From: an uncultured Bartonella sp.
Lineage (GTDB): Bacteria; Pseudomonadota; Alphaproteobacteria; Rhizobiales; Rhizobiaceae
DNA: 64,000 bases
Assembly: GCF_945277285.1 (NCBI RefSeq)
Contig: NZ_CALYPR010000004.1
Location: 1-64,000 of the forward strand
Direction: 5' to 3'
Shown here piece after piece: positions 10,526 through 19,176 of this stretch. The notes under the pieces are model-generated. The model searched no databases, was not told the origin of the DNA, and saw nothing but the letters and a program-made list of their open reading frames with translations. Positions within the stretch are counted from its first letter, which is position 1; every line of letters starts with the position of its first letter. Made by a program: the position numbers and the translations under genes.

Positions 10526-10828
10526 TTAGCGGATCGGGTGGTGGACGGTAACAAGTTTTGTGCCATCAGGAAAAGTTGCTTCAACTTGGATGTCTTCAAT
10601 CATTTCAGGCACACCTTCCATCACCTGATCGCGGCGCAAAACATAGGCTCCCTGTTCCATAAGGTCGGCAACGCGCTTTCCATCGCGCGCGCCTTCCACG
10701 ACAAAATCTGTAATCAAGGCGACAGCTTCCGGATGGTTAAGCTTGACACCACGTTCAAGTCGTCTTCTTGCCACCATTGCCGCCATCGAGATAAGGAGTT
10801 TATCTTTTTCTCTTTCGGTAAGTATCAT
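10526..10828 (-). CDS. ureA: Urease gamma subunit UreA
   Basis: 100 residues, exactly the usual length for UreA. It opens [20 protein letters not shown] and contains [13 protein letters not shown] and the C-terminal [11 protein letters not shown], all standard. Thirteen bases separate it from ureD and 35 from the permease gene. It is a structural subunit of the (UreABC)3 enzyme. Confidence 0.97.
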   Translation of the reverse strand: MILTEREKDKLLISMAAMVARRRLERGVKLNHPEAVALITDFVVEGARDGKRVADLMEQGAYVLRRDQVMEGVPEMIEDIQVEATFPDGTKLVTVHHPIR

Positions 10829-10841
10829 TGTTCACCCATAC

Positions 10842-11666
10842 TCACATTGACCAAAAATTCGGCACACCTGCCCCTTTTGTTAGCAGTTTTACCAAGGAAA
10901 CAAGTTTTTCTCTCAGTTCGTAAGAGCTCTTTGCCATTAACCTAGCAAGAAGCTTGCCATTCCAAAACGATAGACCACCGGATTGGCCAACAATATCTCT
11001 TGCTGCCACTTCTTTTTTCTCGCAATCATCGGAAATATACAAAATAGTGGTAATGGCTCTGTTGTGGTCGAAAATTGCTTGATGACAAGACTGTTCGCCA
11101 ATATTGCCATTGATCTGCAATGCCTCGAAATGGATGAGTTTGCCACCGGAATAGATCTGCCACCGGTCTTGAAGGTAACCACTATTGACATTTTCGCCCA
11201 TCAATTTTCGCCCGAAGATAAAACTTTCAACCATAAGAAGGGTGCAATTTCTTTCCATTTCAACGACGATTTTCCGCTTTAGAAAAGCACGGTCGAAAAA
11301 CAATGTTTCTTGCGGCAGCCAAAAAAGCGTTGCGCCGTCTTCAAGTTTCAAGGAAATATCGATTTCGACCGGTGTACCATCAAGCGAACGATAGATTTTC
11401 TCGGCCGCCTGTGTGGTCATTGTGGTGGTTGTTTTTGCACCGAATTTGCCATGCCAGAAAAGCTTATCGCCACCGGTTGCCCCACCTGCTGTATTGATTT
11501 GCACCGCCTCGAAATGATGATCGGGATAAAGCGGAAAGCGTAGTTTTAGTGCGCCGGACTGATAAAGTTTTTCAAGCATTGTCTGATTATTTTCAGCGAT
11601 CACGTTGAAAGCGGCGTGGCCTTCCATACGTTGCATCTTTGGCTTCTGACAAGAAGGTTGGCTCAT
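10842..11666 (-). CDS. ureD: Urease accessory protein UreD
   Basis: 274 residues. UreD (UreH) is the scaffold that binds apo-urease and channels nickel from UreG through UreF. Recognisable parts are NTAGGATGGDKLFW, TTTMTTQAAEKIYRS, WLPQETLFFDRAFLKRK and the C-terminal YELREKLVSLVKLL. It is the first gene of the operon, with AGAGGC about seven bases before the ATG. A 114-base gap separates it from the lipoprotein gene upstream, so the operon promoter probably lies there; no nickel- or nitrogen-type operator is evident. Confidence 0.94.
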   Translation of the reverse strand: MSQPSCQKPKMQRMEGHAAFNVIAENNQTMLEKLYQSGALKLRFPLYPDHHFEAVQINTAGGATGGDKLFWHGKFGAKTTTTMTTQAAEKIYRSLDGTPVEIDISLKLEDGATLFWLPQETLFFDRAFLKRKIVVEMERNCTLLMVESFIFGRKLMGENVNSGYLQDRWQIYSGGKLIHFEALQINGNIGEQSCHQAIFDHNRAITTILYISDDCEKKEVAARDIVGQSGGLSFWNGKLLARLMAKSSYELREKLVSLVKLLTKGAGVPNFWSM

Positions 11667-11780
11667 GATAGATTTGCCTCTATTTCATGAAAGTCGGTTT
11701 AAAAAATTGACAAGATATTGAATGCAAAATGGTTGGCAGGAAAATTATTATAGTTAGAGCAGTGGGAACTTCGCTCAAAA

Positions 11781-12224
11781 TTATTTTTTGGAAACAATCT
11801 CGTTGACATCATAAACTCTTAATTTTCCTTCTTCCGGATTGTGCAACATGGTCACCACCCAATGGGTGCGGCGCGTTGTTAAAGGCAAATCCATAGAAAT
11901 TCCACCACCTGTACTATCGGCACCGGGATCAGAAAATCCATAAGGATCACGCCCGTAATTGATGCCGAACACCGGCGCGCTTGCCGTTTGTGGCCCTTCG
12001 GCGGTGTCGGAAATAGTAAAATAGCGGTAGCCCCGGCGTTGTGTTGTAAAGGCGGCACGTTTCAGCACGTCATCAGGAATGCCAGCCTCTGTCGGTGTAC
12101 GGGAATTGAATTCATAGACATTGCTGGCCGTTTTCAGTTTTTGCATAGATTGACAGCCGCTCAAAACAACAAGCGGAATGACAAGTGTGGCCAAGCTTAT
12201 TTTTAAAAACAATTGTTTTATCAT
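11781..12224 (-). CDS. Putative lipoprotein, CC0125/CC1285-like
   Basis: 147 residues with a lipoprotein signal: basic start, hydrophobic run and lipobox VLSGC (Cys at residue 24), so it should be lipid-anchored in the envelope. The mature part has DDVLKRAAFTTQRRGYRYF, which resembles the RAAELT-type motif of the small alphaproteobacterial CC0125/CC1285 lipoproteins. Assignment to that family is from memory and moderate. No function is known. It lies between the ABM-domain gene and ureD on the same strand without tight coupling. Confidence 0.75.
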   Translation of the reverse strand: MIKQLFLKISLATLVIPLVVLSGCQSMQKLKTASNVYEFNSRTPTEAGIPDDVLKRAAFTTQRRGYRYFTISDTAEGPQTASAPVFGINYGRDPYGFSDPGADSTGGGISMDLPLTTRRTHWVVTMLHNPEEGKLRVYDVNEIVSKK

Positions 12225-12273
12225 CTATGTTGTCCATCATTAACTGCGGCAATGTATCTTGATAAAGACATGT

Positions 12274-12609
12274 TCAAAATCGTTCAAAACTGTAATCGCG
12301 CTCGACTTTGGCGATGCGGATGATGTAGCGTTGATAAAAGATGTCACGTCCCATTTTTTGGGCAAGTTGATGTTCAACATTAGCTTTCCATGCCTTGATA
12401 CTGGCCTCATCTTTCCAGAATGAATTGGTAATGCCAAAGCCGTTGACATCACGCACACTCTCACACCCAAGACAACCGGGCTGCAGCAATGCCAGTTCCT
12501 CCATGGCCGCTGCCATTTGCCTATAGCCATTATCACCTTCTGTTCTCTGAGATGAGAAGGCTACAATATAATGAGCAGAGCAAGGTGTTTCAGCAAAAGG
12601 GGAGTTCAT
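12274..12609 (-). CDS. ABM-domain protein
   Basis: 111 residues forming one ferredoxin-like antibiotic biosynthesis monooxygenase (ABM) domain. Features are GYRQMAAAMEELALLQPGCLG near the N-terminus, then NSFWKDEASIKAWKANVEHQ, then a C-terminal strand with YQRYIIRIAKVER. Such proteins are small cofactor-free oxygenases, haem-degrading enzymes or stress proteins. Haem-site residues of IsdG/HmuQ type are not evident, so a housekeeping or quinone-type role is as likely. It is 49 bases upstream of the lipoprotein gene on the same strand. Confidence 0.85.
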   Translation of the reverse strand: MNSPFAETPCSAHYIVAFSSQRTEGDNGYRQMAAAMEELALLQPGCLGCESVRDVNGFGITNSFWKDEASIKAWKANVEHQLAQKMGRDIFYQRYIIRIAKVERDYSFERF

Positions 12610-12910
12610 GTTGCTACTCTTGGATGACTATATATTTGCCAATAACTTTAGTAAGTTTACTACCTTAACATATCTTGTCATCTTCTATAGGAAACTCAAC
12701 TAAAATATGTGTTTGCGTTTTTCAGCATTTTTTTGAGACGATACCCATCTCGCGGTTGAAAAAGACAATATCACTGGCACTTCTCAGAACTTTGAGTGTA
12801 ATTTTCGAGCTATCTATGACATCACCAATGTTTATGAGATGTTGCAAAAACAACTCTGGTCATGCTTTTACCATCGATAAGTGGCATCGCAAAAATTCAG
12901 GGAGCACATC
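12610..12910. other. Divergent intergenic region, possible gene remnant
   Basis: This 300-base region separates the minus-strand ABM gene from the plus-strand NmrA gene. On the minus strand a stretch around 12730-12850 reads LINIGDVIDSSKITLKVLRS and onward without a stop for about 45 codons, but it has no good start. It may be a decayed regulator gene, as NmrA-type reductases often have a divergent regulator; I cannot identify it. Promoters for both neighbours must lie here. Confidence 0.35.
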
Positions 12911-13777
12911 ATGTTTGTTGTTATGGGCGGGACAGGCCATATCGGGTCGCGCTTAGCTGAAAATTTGTTGTGCGCGGGTAAAGATGTAACAGTGCTGACA
13001 CGCAAGGCAAAACGCGCTGAAAAACTGGCAAAACTTGGTGCCCGTATTGCCGAGATCAATGTTTTAGACCATGATGCACTTCATAATTTGCTAAAACGGG
13101 CAAACGGCATCTATATCCTCAATCCACCGGCTAATCCTGCGTTAAATTGTGATAGTGAAGAACGCCAGACAATTGCCGCGATTGCCTTGGCGCTTCAACA
13201 GACAAAGCTTGAAAAGGTCATTGTGCAATCGACCTATGGAGCGCAAAAAGGTGATTCGATTGGTGACTTGGGCAGTCTTTACGAGCTTGAGGAAGCCGTT
13301 ACGAAAATCTATTCGCAGGCAATTATCGTGCGTGCAGCCTTTTATATGTCGAATTGGCAACTGGCTGTTAAAGAGGCTGTCACCCGAGGAACTTTAACAA
13401 CGGTCTATCCCCGTGATTGCAGCATTCCGATGGTCGCACCTTCCGACATTGCCGATTATATCAGCATCCTCATTGAACACGGACACGCCGGAATCACTTA
13501 TATTGAAGGGCCAAAACGTTATAATATGAATGATGTGGCTCATGCGTTCACAAAGGCACTCGGACATTCTGTCAGATTGAATGTTATTCCGGATGACAGA
13601 ATTGAAAACTATTACTCTACTTTGGGGTTTTCGACGCAAAGCGCCTGTTCTTTTGCCCATATGGCACAAAAGACGATCGAAGGAAACTGGCCGCTTATAA
13701 GTAAAACGTTAAATTCCAAAACAACACTTGAGAATTATATAGATAAGCTTTGTAAAACTGAAAAAATAACAAAATAA
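12911..13777 (+). CDS. NmrA-family NAD(P)-binding protein
   Basis: 288 residues from ATG at 12911, seven bases after AGGGAG; an upstream GTG at 12881 has no such site. The N-terminal Rossmann motif is FVVMGGTGHIGSRLAENLL, followed by VLTRKAKRAEKL, which fits NADP binding. The domain is an atypical short-chain dehydrogenase of the NmrA/QOR2 type. These are quinone or flavin reductases, or redox sensors; the active site is not diagnostic here. It stands alone, 108 bases before serC. Confidence 0.88.
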   Translation: MFVVMGGTGHIGSRLAENLLCAGKDVTVLTRKAKRAEKLAKLGARIAEINVLDHDALHNLLKRANGIYILNPPANPALNCDSEERQTIAAIALALQQTKLEKVIVQSTYGAQKGDSIGDLGSLYELEEAVTKIYSQAIIVRAAFYMSNWQLAVKEAVTRGTLTTVYPRDCSIPMVAPSDIADYISILIEHGHAGITYIEGPKRYNMNDVAHAFTKALGHSVRLNVIPDDRIENYYSTLGFSTQSACSFAHMAQKTIEGNWPLISKTLNSKTTLENYIDKLCKTEKITK

Positions 13778-13819
13778 ATTGTGATGTTCTATTTTTTACT
13801 TGTTTTTGTGAAGACTTTC

Positions 13820-13885
13820 CGCTAACGAGGTCAGTGGGCCACCTCTTCCCAACGAGAGGCGAGCTATCTGAAAGGGTAGAATATT
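13820..13885 (+). promoter_or_regulatory. serC leader RNA candidate
   Basis: The 66 bases before serC can fold in competing ways. Stem A pairs GAGGT (13827-13831) with ACCTC (13841-13845). Stem B pairs CCTCT (13842-13846) with AGAGG (13855-13859). They share 13842-13845 and cannot form together. A third stem, CTATC (13864-13868) with GGTAG (13875-13879), encloses part of the AAAGGG ribosome binding site of serC. A conserved serC RNA motif of unknown ligand is known upstream of serC in alphaproteobacteria; position and the paired hairpins fit, but I could not run a covariance model. Confidence 0.6.
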
Positions 13886-15049
13886 ATGACAGATTTAAAA
13901 GAGCCGGGCGTGCGCCCGAACAATCCCAATTTCTCTTCTGGTCCCTGTGCCAAGCGTCCCGGTTGGACGGTTGAAGCGCTTGCTGATGCACCGGTTGGCC
14001 GTTCACACCGCGCAAAAATTGGCAAAGCCAAACTTTCCGAAGCAATCAACCTCACCCGCCAGGTTTTGGAAGTTCCTGATAATTATCGTATCGGCATTGT
14101 TCCGGCATCTGATACCGGCGCAGTTGAAATGGCTCTGTGGTCACTTCTGGGTGCACGTGGTGTTGATATGCTGGCTTGGGAAAGCTTCGGCTCCGGTTGG
14201 GTAACAGATGTGGTCAAACAGTTGAAGCTGGCAGATGTGCGCAAGTTGGAGGCGCCTTATGGTGAATTGCCTGATTTAACAAAAGTTGATTTTGACCGTG
14301 ATGTTGTTTTCACATGGAACGGGACAACATCGGGTGTGCGTGTTCCCAATGCCGATTTTATTCCGGCAAACCGCAAGGGGCTGACGATTTGTGATGCAAC
14401 ATCGGCTGCATTTGCACAAAATCTCGATTTTTCCAAACTCGACGTTGTAACCTTCTCCTGGCAAAAGGTGCTGGGTGGCGAGGGTGCCCACGGCATTCTC
14501 ATTCTCGGGCCAAGGGCAGTCGAGCGGCTTGAAAGCTACACACCGGCATGGCCCCTGCCAAAAATTTTCCGTATGACAAAAGGCGGCAAACTTATAGAAG
14601 GCATTTTCGAAGGGGCAACCATCAATACACCTTCGATGCTTTGTGTTGAAGATTATCTTGATGCTTTGAAGTGGGCCAAGTCAATTGGCGGGCTTAAAGT
14701 ATTGATGAAACGGGCTGACGAGAATTTTGCTGTTCTTGATAAATTCGTCACCAAAACCCCGTGGATAGATTTTCTGGCGAAAGTTCCGCAAACACGGTCG
14801 AATACATCGGTATGCTTTAAAATTGTTGATCGGGATGTTGTAAAACTTGATGCCGAAAAACAGGCAGCTTTTGCCAAGGCGATTGTTAACCGGCTGGAAA
14901 AAGCCGGTGTAGCCCACGATATCGGTGCCTATCGCGATGCACCTTCGGGGTTGCGGATCTGGGCCGGTGCAACAGTCGAAGCGGCTGATCTTCAAGCATT
15001 GACTGAATGGCTTGAATGGGCTTTTCAGGCTGAAAAAGCAGCACTTTAA
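13886..15049 (+). CDS. serC: Phosphoserine aminotransferase SerC
   Basis: 387 residues. SerC converts 3-phosphohydroxypyruvate and glutamate to phosphoserine, the second step of serine synthesis, using PLP. It opens with [15 protein letters not shown], typical of the alphaproteobacterial form. The PLP lysine lies in [13 protein letters not shown], and phosphate-binding HRAKIGK is near residue 42. The ribosome binding site AAAGGG lies in the leader described separately. serA follows after a 66-base gap that contains an intrinsic terminator. Confidence 0.97.
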   Translation: MTDLKEPGVRPNNPNFSSGPCAKRPGWTVEALADAPVGRSHRAKIGKAKLSEAINLTRQVLEVPDNYRIGIVPASDTGAVEMALWSLLGARGVDMLAWESFGSGWVTDVVKQLKLADVRKLEAPYGELPDLTKVDFDRDVVFTWNGTTSGVRVPNADFIPANRKGLTICDATSAAFAQNLDFSKLDVVTFSWQKVLGGEGAHGILILGPRAVERLESYTPAWPLPKIFRMTKGGKLIEGIFEGATINTPSMLCVEDYLDALKWAKSIGGLKVLMKRADENFAVLDKFVTKTPWIDFLAKVPQTRSNTSVCFKIVDRDVVKLDAEKQAAFAKAIVNRLEKAGVAHDIGAYRDAPSGLRIWAGATVEAADLQALTEWLEWAFQAEKAAL

Positions 15050-15062
15050 AAATTCGCTTCGT

Positions 15063-15088
15063 GCGGCTTTGTTGAAAGCCGCTTTTTT
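15063..15088 (+). terminator. Intrinsic terminator between serC and serA
   Basis: GCGGCTTT, loop GTTG, AAAGCCGC: a perfect 8-base stem followed by six T. It starts 13 bases after the serC stop and lies before the serA ribosome binding site. It should reduce read-through so that SerA is made at a different level or from its own promoter. Confidence 0.85.
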
Positions 15089-15115
15089 CCCCCTTTTATT
15101 TTTTAGGAGGCCATT

Positions 15116-16720
15116 ATGGCACCTCGTGTACTCGTATCTGATAAATTGTCACCAACTGCTGTGCAGATTTTTAAAGATCGTGGTGTGGAAGTCGATTACA
15201 AGCCGGAGCTAGGCAAAGACAAAGAAAAACTTCTTGAAGTCATTGATCAATATGATGGATTGGCAATCCGTTCGGCAACAAAAGTAACTGAAAAGCTGAT
15301 TGCTGCAGCAAAAAAACTGAAAGTTGTCGGCCGCGCCGGTATCGGCGTTGATAATGTCGATATTCCGGCTGCCTCGCGTCGTGGTATCATCGTGATGAAC
15401 ACACCTTTCGGCAATTCCATCACCACGGCAGAACATGCTATTGCTTTGATGTTTGCCATTGGCCGCGAATTGCCGGCTGCCGATAAATCGACCAAAGCCG
15501 GCAAATGGGAAAAAAGCCGTTTTATGGGGGTTGAAATCACCGGTAAAACATTGGGCATTATCGGTTGCGGCAATATTGGTTCTATTGTTGCAACTCGCGG
15601 CATTGGCCTGAAAATGAAAGTCATTGCCTATGATCCGTTCCTTTCGGAAGCTCGCGCCAAGGAACTAGGCGTCGAAAAGGTCGAGCTTGATGATTTGTTG
15701 AAACGTGCCGATTTCATTACTTTGCATACGCCATTGACAGATAAGACACGTCACATCATCAATGCCGAAACCATTGCTAAAATGAAAAACGGTGTAAGGC
15801 TGATCAACTGTGCTCGCGGTGCTCTTGTGGTTGAAAAAGACCTTGTTGAGGCACTGAAATCCGGAAAAATTGCCGGCGCTGCGGTTGACGTTTACGAGGT
15901 TGAACCACCGGCAACCGACGACCCGTTATTCGGTCTGGATAATGTTGTCTGCACGCCACATCTTGGTGCGTCAACTACTGAAGCACAGGAAAATGTGGCC
16001 CTTCAGGTTGCCGAACAAATGTCGGATTATCTGATTAACGGTGCGGTCAGCAATGCTATCAACATGCCGTCAATCACGGCTGAAGAAGCCCCCCGCTTGA
16101 AACCATTCGTAAAATTGGCAGAAGTTCTTGGTGCTTTTGTTGGCCAGTCAACGGAAGAAGATATCAAGGAAGTTGAAATTCTTTTTGATGGCTCCACCGC
16201 CACCATGAACACACGTGCTTTGATAAGCGCGGCTTTAGCTGGCCTTATTCGCCCCCAGCTTGCTGATGTCAACATGGTTTCGGCACCGGTTCTCGTCAAA
16301 GAACGCGGCATTATTCTTTCCGAAATCAAGCGCGACAAATCCGGCATTTTTGATGGCTATATCAAACTCACTGTCAAAACATCCAAACGCACCCGTTCGA
16401 TTGCAGGAACGTGCTTTGTTGACGGTAAACCACGCTTTATCCAGATCAAGGGAATCAATCTTGATGCCGAAGTTGGCCCACATATGCTTTATATCACCAA
16501 TACTGATACGCCGGGCATTATCGGCACTATTGGTACGATTTGTGGCAAAAACGGCGTCAATATTGCCAACTTTGCTTTGGGACGTAACGAACCGGGTGGC
16601 GATGCTATAGCCCTTCTTTACCTTGATGCCCGCATTCCCGATCATGTCTTGGATGAGTTGCGTAAAATCAAGGGAATCAAGCACACCCAACCTTTGGAAT
16701 TCGATGTCGCCAATGGTTGA
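15116..16720 (+). CDS. serA: D-3-phosphoglycerate dehydrogenase SerA
   Basis: 534 residues, the long form with an extra intervening domain before the C-terminal ACT domain. SerA oxidises 3-phosphoglycerate with NAD+, the first step of serine synthesis. The NAD motif is IIGCGNIGSIVATRGIGL. Catalytic Arg and Glu lie in INCARGALVVEKDL and VDVYEVEPP, and His in TPHLGASTTEAQENV. The last 75 residues (MLYITNTDTPGIIGTIGTIC onward) are the ACT domain that usually senses serine. A strong TAGGAGG site precedes the ATG. Confidence 0.97.
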   Translation: MAPRVLVSDKLSPTAVQIFKDRGVEVDYKPELGKDKEKLLEVIDQYDGLAIRSATKVTEKLIAAAKKLKVVGRAGIGVDNVDIPAASRRGIIVMNTPFGNSITTAEHAIALMFAIGRELPAADKSTKAGKWEKSRFMGVEITGKTLGIIGCGNIGSIVATRGIGLKMKVIAYDPFLSEARAKELGVEKVELDDLLKRADFITLHTPLTDKTRHIINAETIAKMKNGVRLINCARGALVVEKDLVEALKSGKIAGAAVDVYEVEPPATDDPLFGLDNVVCTPHLGASTTEAQENVALQVAEQMSDYLINGAVSNAINMPSITAEEAPRLKPFVKLAEVLGAFVGQSTEEDIKEVEILFDGSTATMNTRALISAALAGLIRPQLADVNMVSAPVLVKERGIILSEIKRDKSGIFDGYIKLTVKTSKRTRSIAGTCFVDGKPRFIQIKGINLDAEVGPHMLYITNTDTPGIIGTIGTICGKNGVNIANFALGRNEPGGDAIALLYLDARIPDHVLDELRKIKGIKHTQPLEFDVANG

Positions 16721-17223
16721 ATTTTAGAGTGCAATTCTGGCGAAACATGACAAAAGGCGATCTGGCAGATGTCTGCCGGATTGCCGCACTTTGCCATCCG
16801 GATTTTCCGGAAGACGAAGTAGTGTTCAATGAAAAATATACACTTTCTCCCGACACCTGTTTTATCCTGAACGGAGAAAATAATAGCGTTGGCTATATTC
16901 TTGCTCACCCTTTTAAAAGTGGCGCTATTCCACCGCTCAATTGCTTGTTGGGGCGACTTCCCCGACAAAGTGACACGCTTTACATTCATGATCTTGCGCT
17001 TTTGCCACAGGCGCGCAACGGAGGAAATGGAAAAAAAGCCGTCAAACTTATGTGTGACAGCGCAAACGAAAAAAAGCTTAAATTGCTTTCGCTTGTTGCC
17101 GTTAATGGATCAACACCCTTTTGGCAAAAAATGGGTTTTGAGCGGGTTATCCCGCCAAAAGAATTGAAAGAAAAACTGCTAACCTATAGCAGTGATGCCT
17201 GTTATATGGAGCGTGCTGTTTAG
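16717..17223 (+). CDS. GNAT-family N-acetyltransferase
   Basis: Up to 168 residues. The acetyl-CoA site reads LALLPQARNGGNGKKAVKLM (beta strand plus the Q/R-x-x-G-x-G loop), followed by AVNGSTPFWQKMGFERV, the usual C-terminal GNAT strand-helix pattern. The start is uncertain: TTG at 16717 overlaps the serA stop (TTGA) and gives the first beta strand of the fold; GTG at 16729 and ATG at 16747 are alternatives. Overlap with serA suggests co-transcription. The acceptor is unknown. Confidence 0.82.
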   Translation: MNFRVQFWRNMTKGDLADVCRIAALCHPDFPEDEVVFNEKYTLSPDTCFILNGENNSVGYILAHPFKSGAIPPLNCLLGRLPRQSDTLYIHDLALLPQARNGGNGKKAVKLMCDSANEKKLKLLSLVAVNGSTPFWQKMGFERVIPPKELKEKLLTYSSDACYMERAV

Positions 17224-17573
17224 AAACTTTCACTTGCTTGATGCGAAGTTGAAGCTATCTAGGAAGCACTTTTATAGATGCAGCGGAAAAAACAGCTTTA
17301 ACGTAGCCGATGATGCGGCGATATAGTTTATCGCAAAGTGGCAATTTTGGGTTAAAATTCAATTCGACGCTTGAGATAAAAGCTGCCCGTTAGTGCAGAT
17401 CATTTATTATTTTTTCTGACCATCATGGCTGACTTATGACTATCAGCGGCAATCTTCAGGTTTAAGGGGCTGTTTTAATGTTTTAACAATCAGATTGCTG
17501 ATGGCAATTCCTGCCATCAGCATATTTGTTTTTTGTGTTACCGAGCGATCTTCATCGCTGATTTTACCAAGTT
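17224..17573. other. Convergent intergenic region
   Basis: 350 bases between the GNAT gene and the 3' end of glpT. Apart from the terminator at 17497-17534 I see no gene, RNA or repeat. This may be the left boundary of the transferred glp segment. Confidence 0.5.
17497..17534 (+). terminator. Intrinsic terminator
   Basis: GCTGATGGCA, five-base loop, TGCCATCAGC: a perfect 10-base stem followed by ATATTTG and six T. It is oriented for the plus strand and could end serA/GNAT transcripts, although it lies about 270 bases past the GNAT stop. On the minus strand no T-run follows the stem, so it would be a weak terminator for glpT. Confidence 0.7.
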
Positions 17574-18908
17574 TTATTCGTGCTTTACGCCCCGCTCACC
17601 AATCATCACAATTGCAAGCAGTAGTATTGCCAATATACCACCGCCGATCATGACGATAAAACCACCGTTCCAGCCGAAATTGTCAACTGTATAGCCGATA
17701 ATAGCACTTGCTGCGACCGAGCCACCGAGATAGCCGAAAAGTCCGGTCAAACCGGCGGCAGTTCCTGCTGCTTTCTTTGGTGCGAGCTCAAGAGCATGTA
17801 GGCCAATCAGCATAACCGGGCCATAAATCAAGAAACCGATAACAATCATGCAGATCATATCGACAGTCGGGTTACCCGCGGGGTTGAGCCAATAAATGAC
17901 GGTAGCAATGGTCACCAGTGCCATAAAAAAGACACCCGTTGCACCGCGATTGCCGTGGAACACTTTATCCGACATCCAGCCGCAAATAAGTGTCCCGGGG
18001 ATGCCCGCATATTCATAGAAGAAATAAGCCGTAGACGATTTATCTAATGCAAAGTGCTTTACTTCTTTGAGATAGGTCGGTGACCAATCAAGAATGCCAT
18101 AGCGTAACAGGTAGACGAATACGTTTGCCAGTGCAATATACCAGAGAAATTTATTCGGCAAAATATACTTCATAAAAATCTGCTTGGTGGTGAGCTCTTC
18201 CTCGTCCTTTTCAGAATAATTTTCCGGATAGTCGTTCTTATATTCTTCAATTGGAGGAAGTCCGCAAGATTGTGGTGTGTCTCGTATCATTGCGTAAGCA
18301 AAAATTGCTACCAGGATAGCCACAAACGCTGGCATATATAGTGCAGCATGCCAGTCATTGAACCACGCCATTCCAAGCATAAACAGTAAAGGAGGAATAC
18401 CACCTCCTACATTATGGGCGCAGTTCCACACCGAAACGATACTGCCACGCTCCTTTTGTGACCACCAGTGAACCATGGTGCGCCCGCAAGGGGGCCAACC
18501 CATACCCTGAAACCAACCGCAGATAAATAATAGCACAAACATGACAATGATACTTGAAGTTGCCCATGGAACAAAGCCCATAAACAGCATAACTGCAGCC
18601 GCAAGAATGAGGCCTGCGGGTAGAAAAACGCGCGGATTTGAGCGGTCCGACACTGAACCCATGACGAATTTTGATATACCATAAGCAATGGAAACTGCTG
18701 ACAATGCAATGCCTAATTGCCCTTTGGAAAATCCCTGTTCTATCAGATAGGGCATAGCGAGTGTAAAGTTCTTGCGCACCAGATAATAGGCAGCGTAGCC
18801 GAAGAATATTCCAAAAAAGATCTGCCAGCGCAGACGACGATAAAGTGGGTCTATTTCCTCTTTCGGCACCATCGGCTTGTGAGGAGCATGCTTAAAAATG
18901 CTTAACAT
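17574..18908 (-). CDS. glpT: Glycerol-3-phosphate:phosphate antiporter GlpT
   Basis: 444 residues, a 12-span MFS antiporter of the organophosphate:phosphate family in the inner membrane. Long stretches agree with E. coli GlpT as I remember it, such as [53 protein letters not shown] and [20 protein letters not shown]. The substrate-site Arg residues are in YYLVRKNF and YLLRYG. The similarity is far higher than expected for a vertically inherited alphaproteobacterial gene. It diverges from glpABC, as in E. coli, but glpQ, which follows glpT there, is missing: the next element is a terminator. Confidence 0.97.
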   Translation of the reverse strand: MLSIFKHAPHKPMVPKEEIDPLYRRLRWQIFFGIFFGYAAYYLVRKNFTLAMPYLIEQGFSKGQLGIALSAVSIAYGISKFVMGSVSDRSNPRVFLPAGLILAAAVMLFMGFVPWATSSIIVMFVLLFICGWFQGMGWPPCGRTMVHWWSQKERGSIVSVWNCAHNVGGGIPPLLFMLGMAWFNDWHAALYMPAFVAILVAIFAYAMIRDTPQSCGLPPIEEYKNDYPENYSEKDEEELTTKQIFMKYILPNKFLWYIALANVFVYLLRYGILDWSPTYLKEVKHFALDKSSTAYFFYEYAGIPGTLICGWMSDKVFHGNRGATGVFFMALVTIATVIYWLNPAGNPTVDMICMIVIGFLIYGPVMLIGLHALELAPKKAAGTAAGLTGLFGYLGGSVAASAIIGYTVDNFGWNGGFIVMIGGGILAILLLAIVMIGERGVKHE

Positions 18909-19176
18909 ATCAGTCTCCAGTAAATGTCAACAGAATGCAACCAAAAAAAATATAAAAAATCAATGGCATATTCAACCGCAGCAGGTTAGTAAGAAAACTG
19001 TTTTACCCCATAAGGCGACATGCCACATAAATCGTTACACTCTTTATGACAATATCTATCATTCCCCTCGCAATATCACATTTAAATTTTTTTTGCTCTC
19101 AAATGGGCAAGATAATAAACAATCCACAGTTTAATAAAGACAAAATGGTTAAGACACAGACAAAGGAGAACGCTTC
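18909..19176. promoter_or_regulatory. Divergent glpT/glpA control region
   Basis: 268 AT-rich bases that must hold promoters for both glpT and glpABC. In enterobacteria this gap carries several GlpR operators and CRP sites. I looked for the GlpR palindrome (TGTTCG with CGAACA halves) and for a TGTGA-N6-TCACA CRP site and found neither. A good AGGAG lies before glpA. Regulation has probably been lost or replaced since transfer. Confidence 0.5.
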
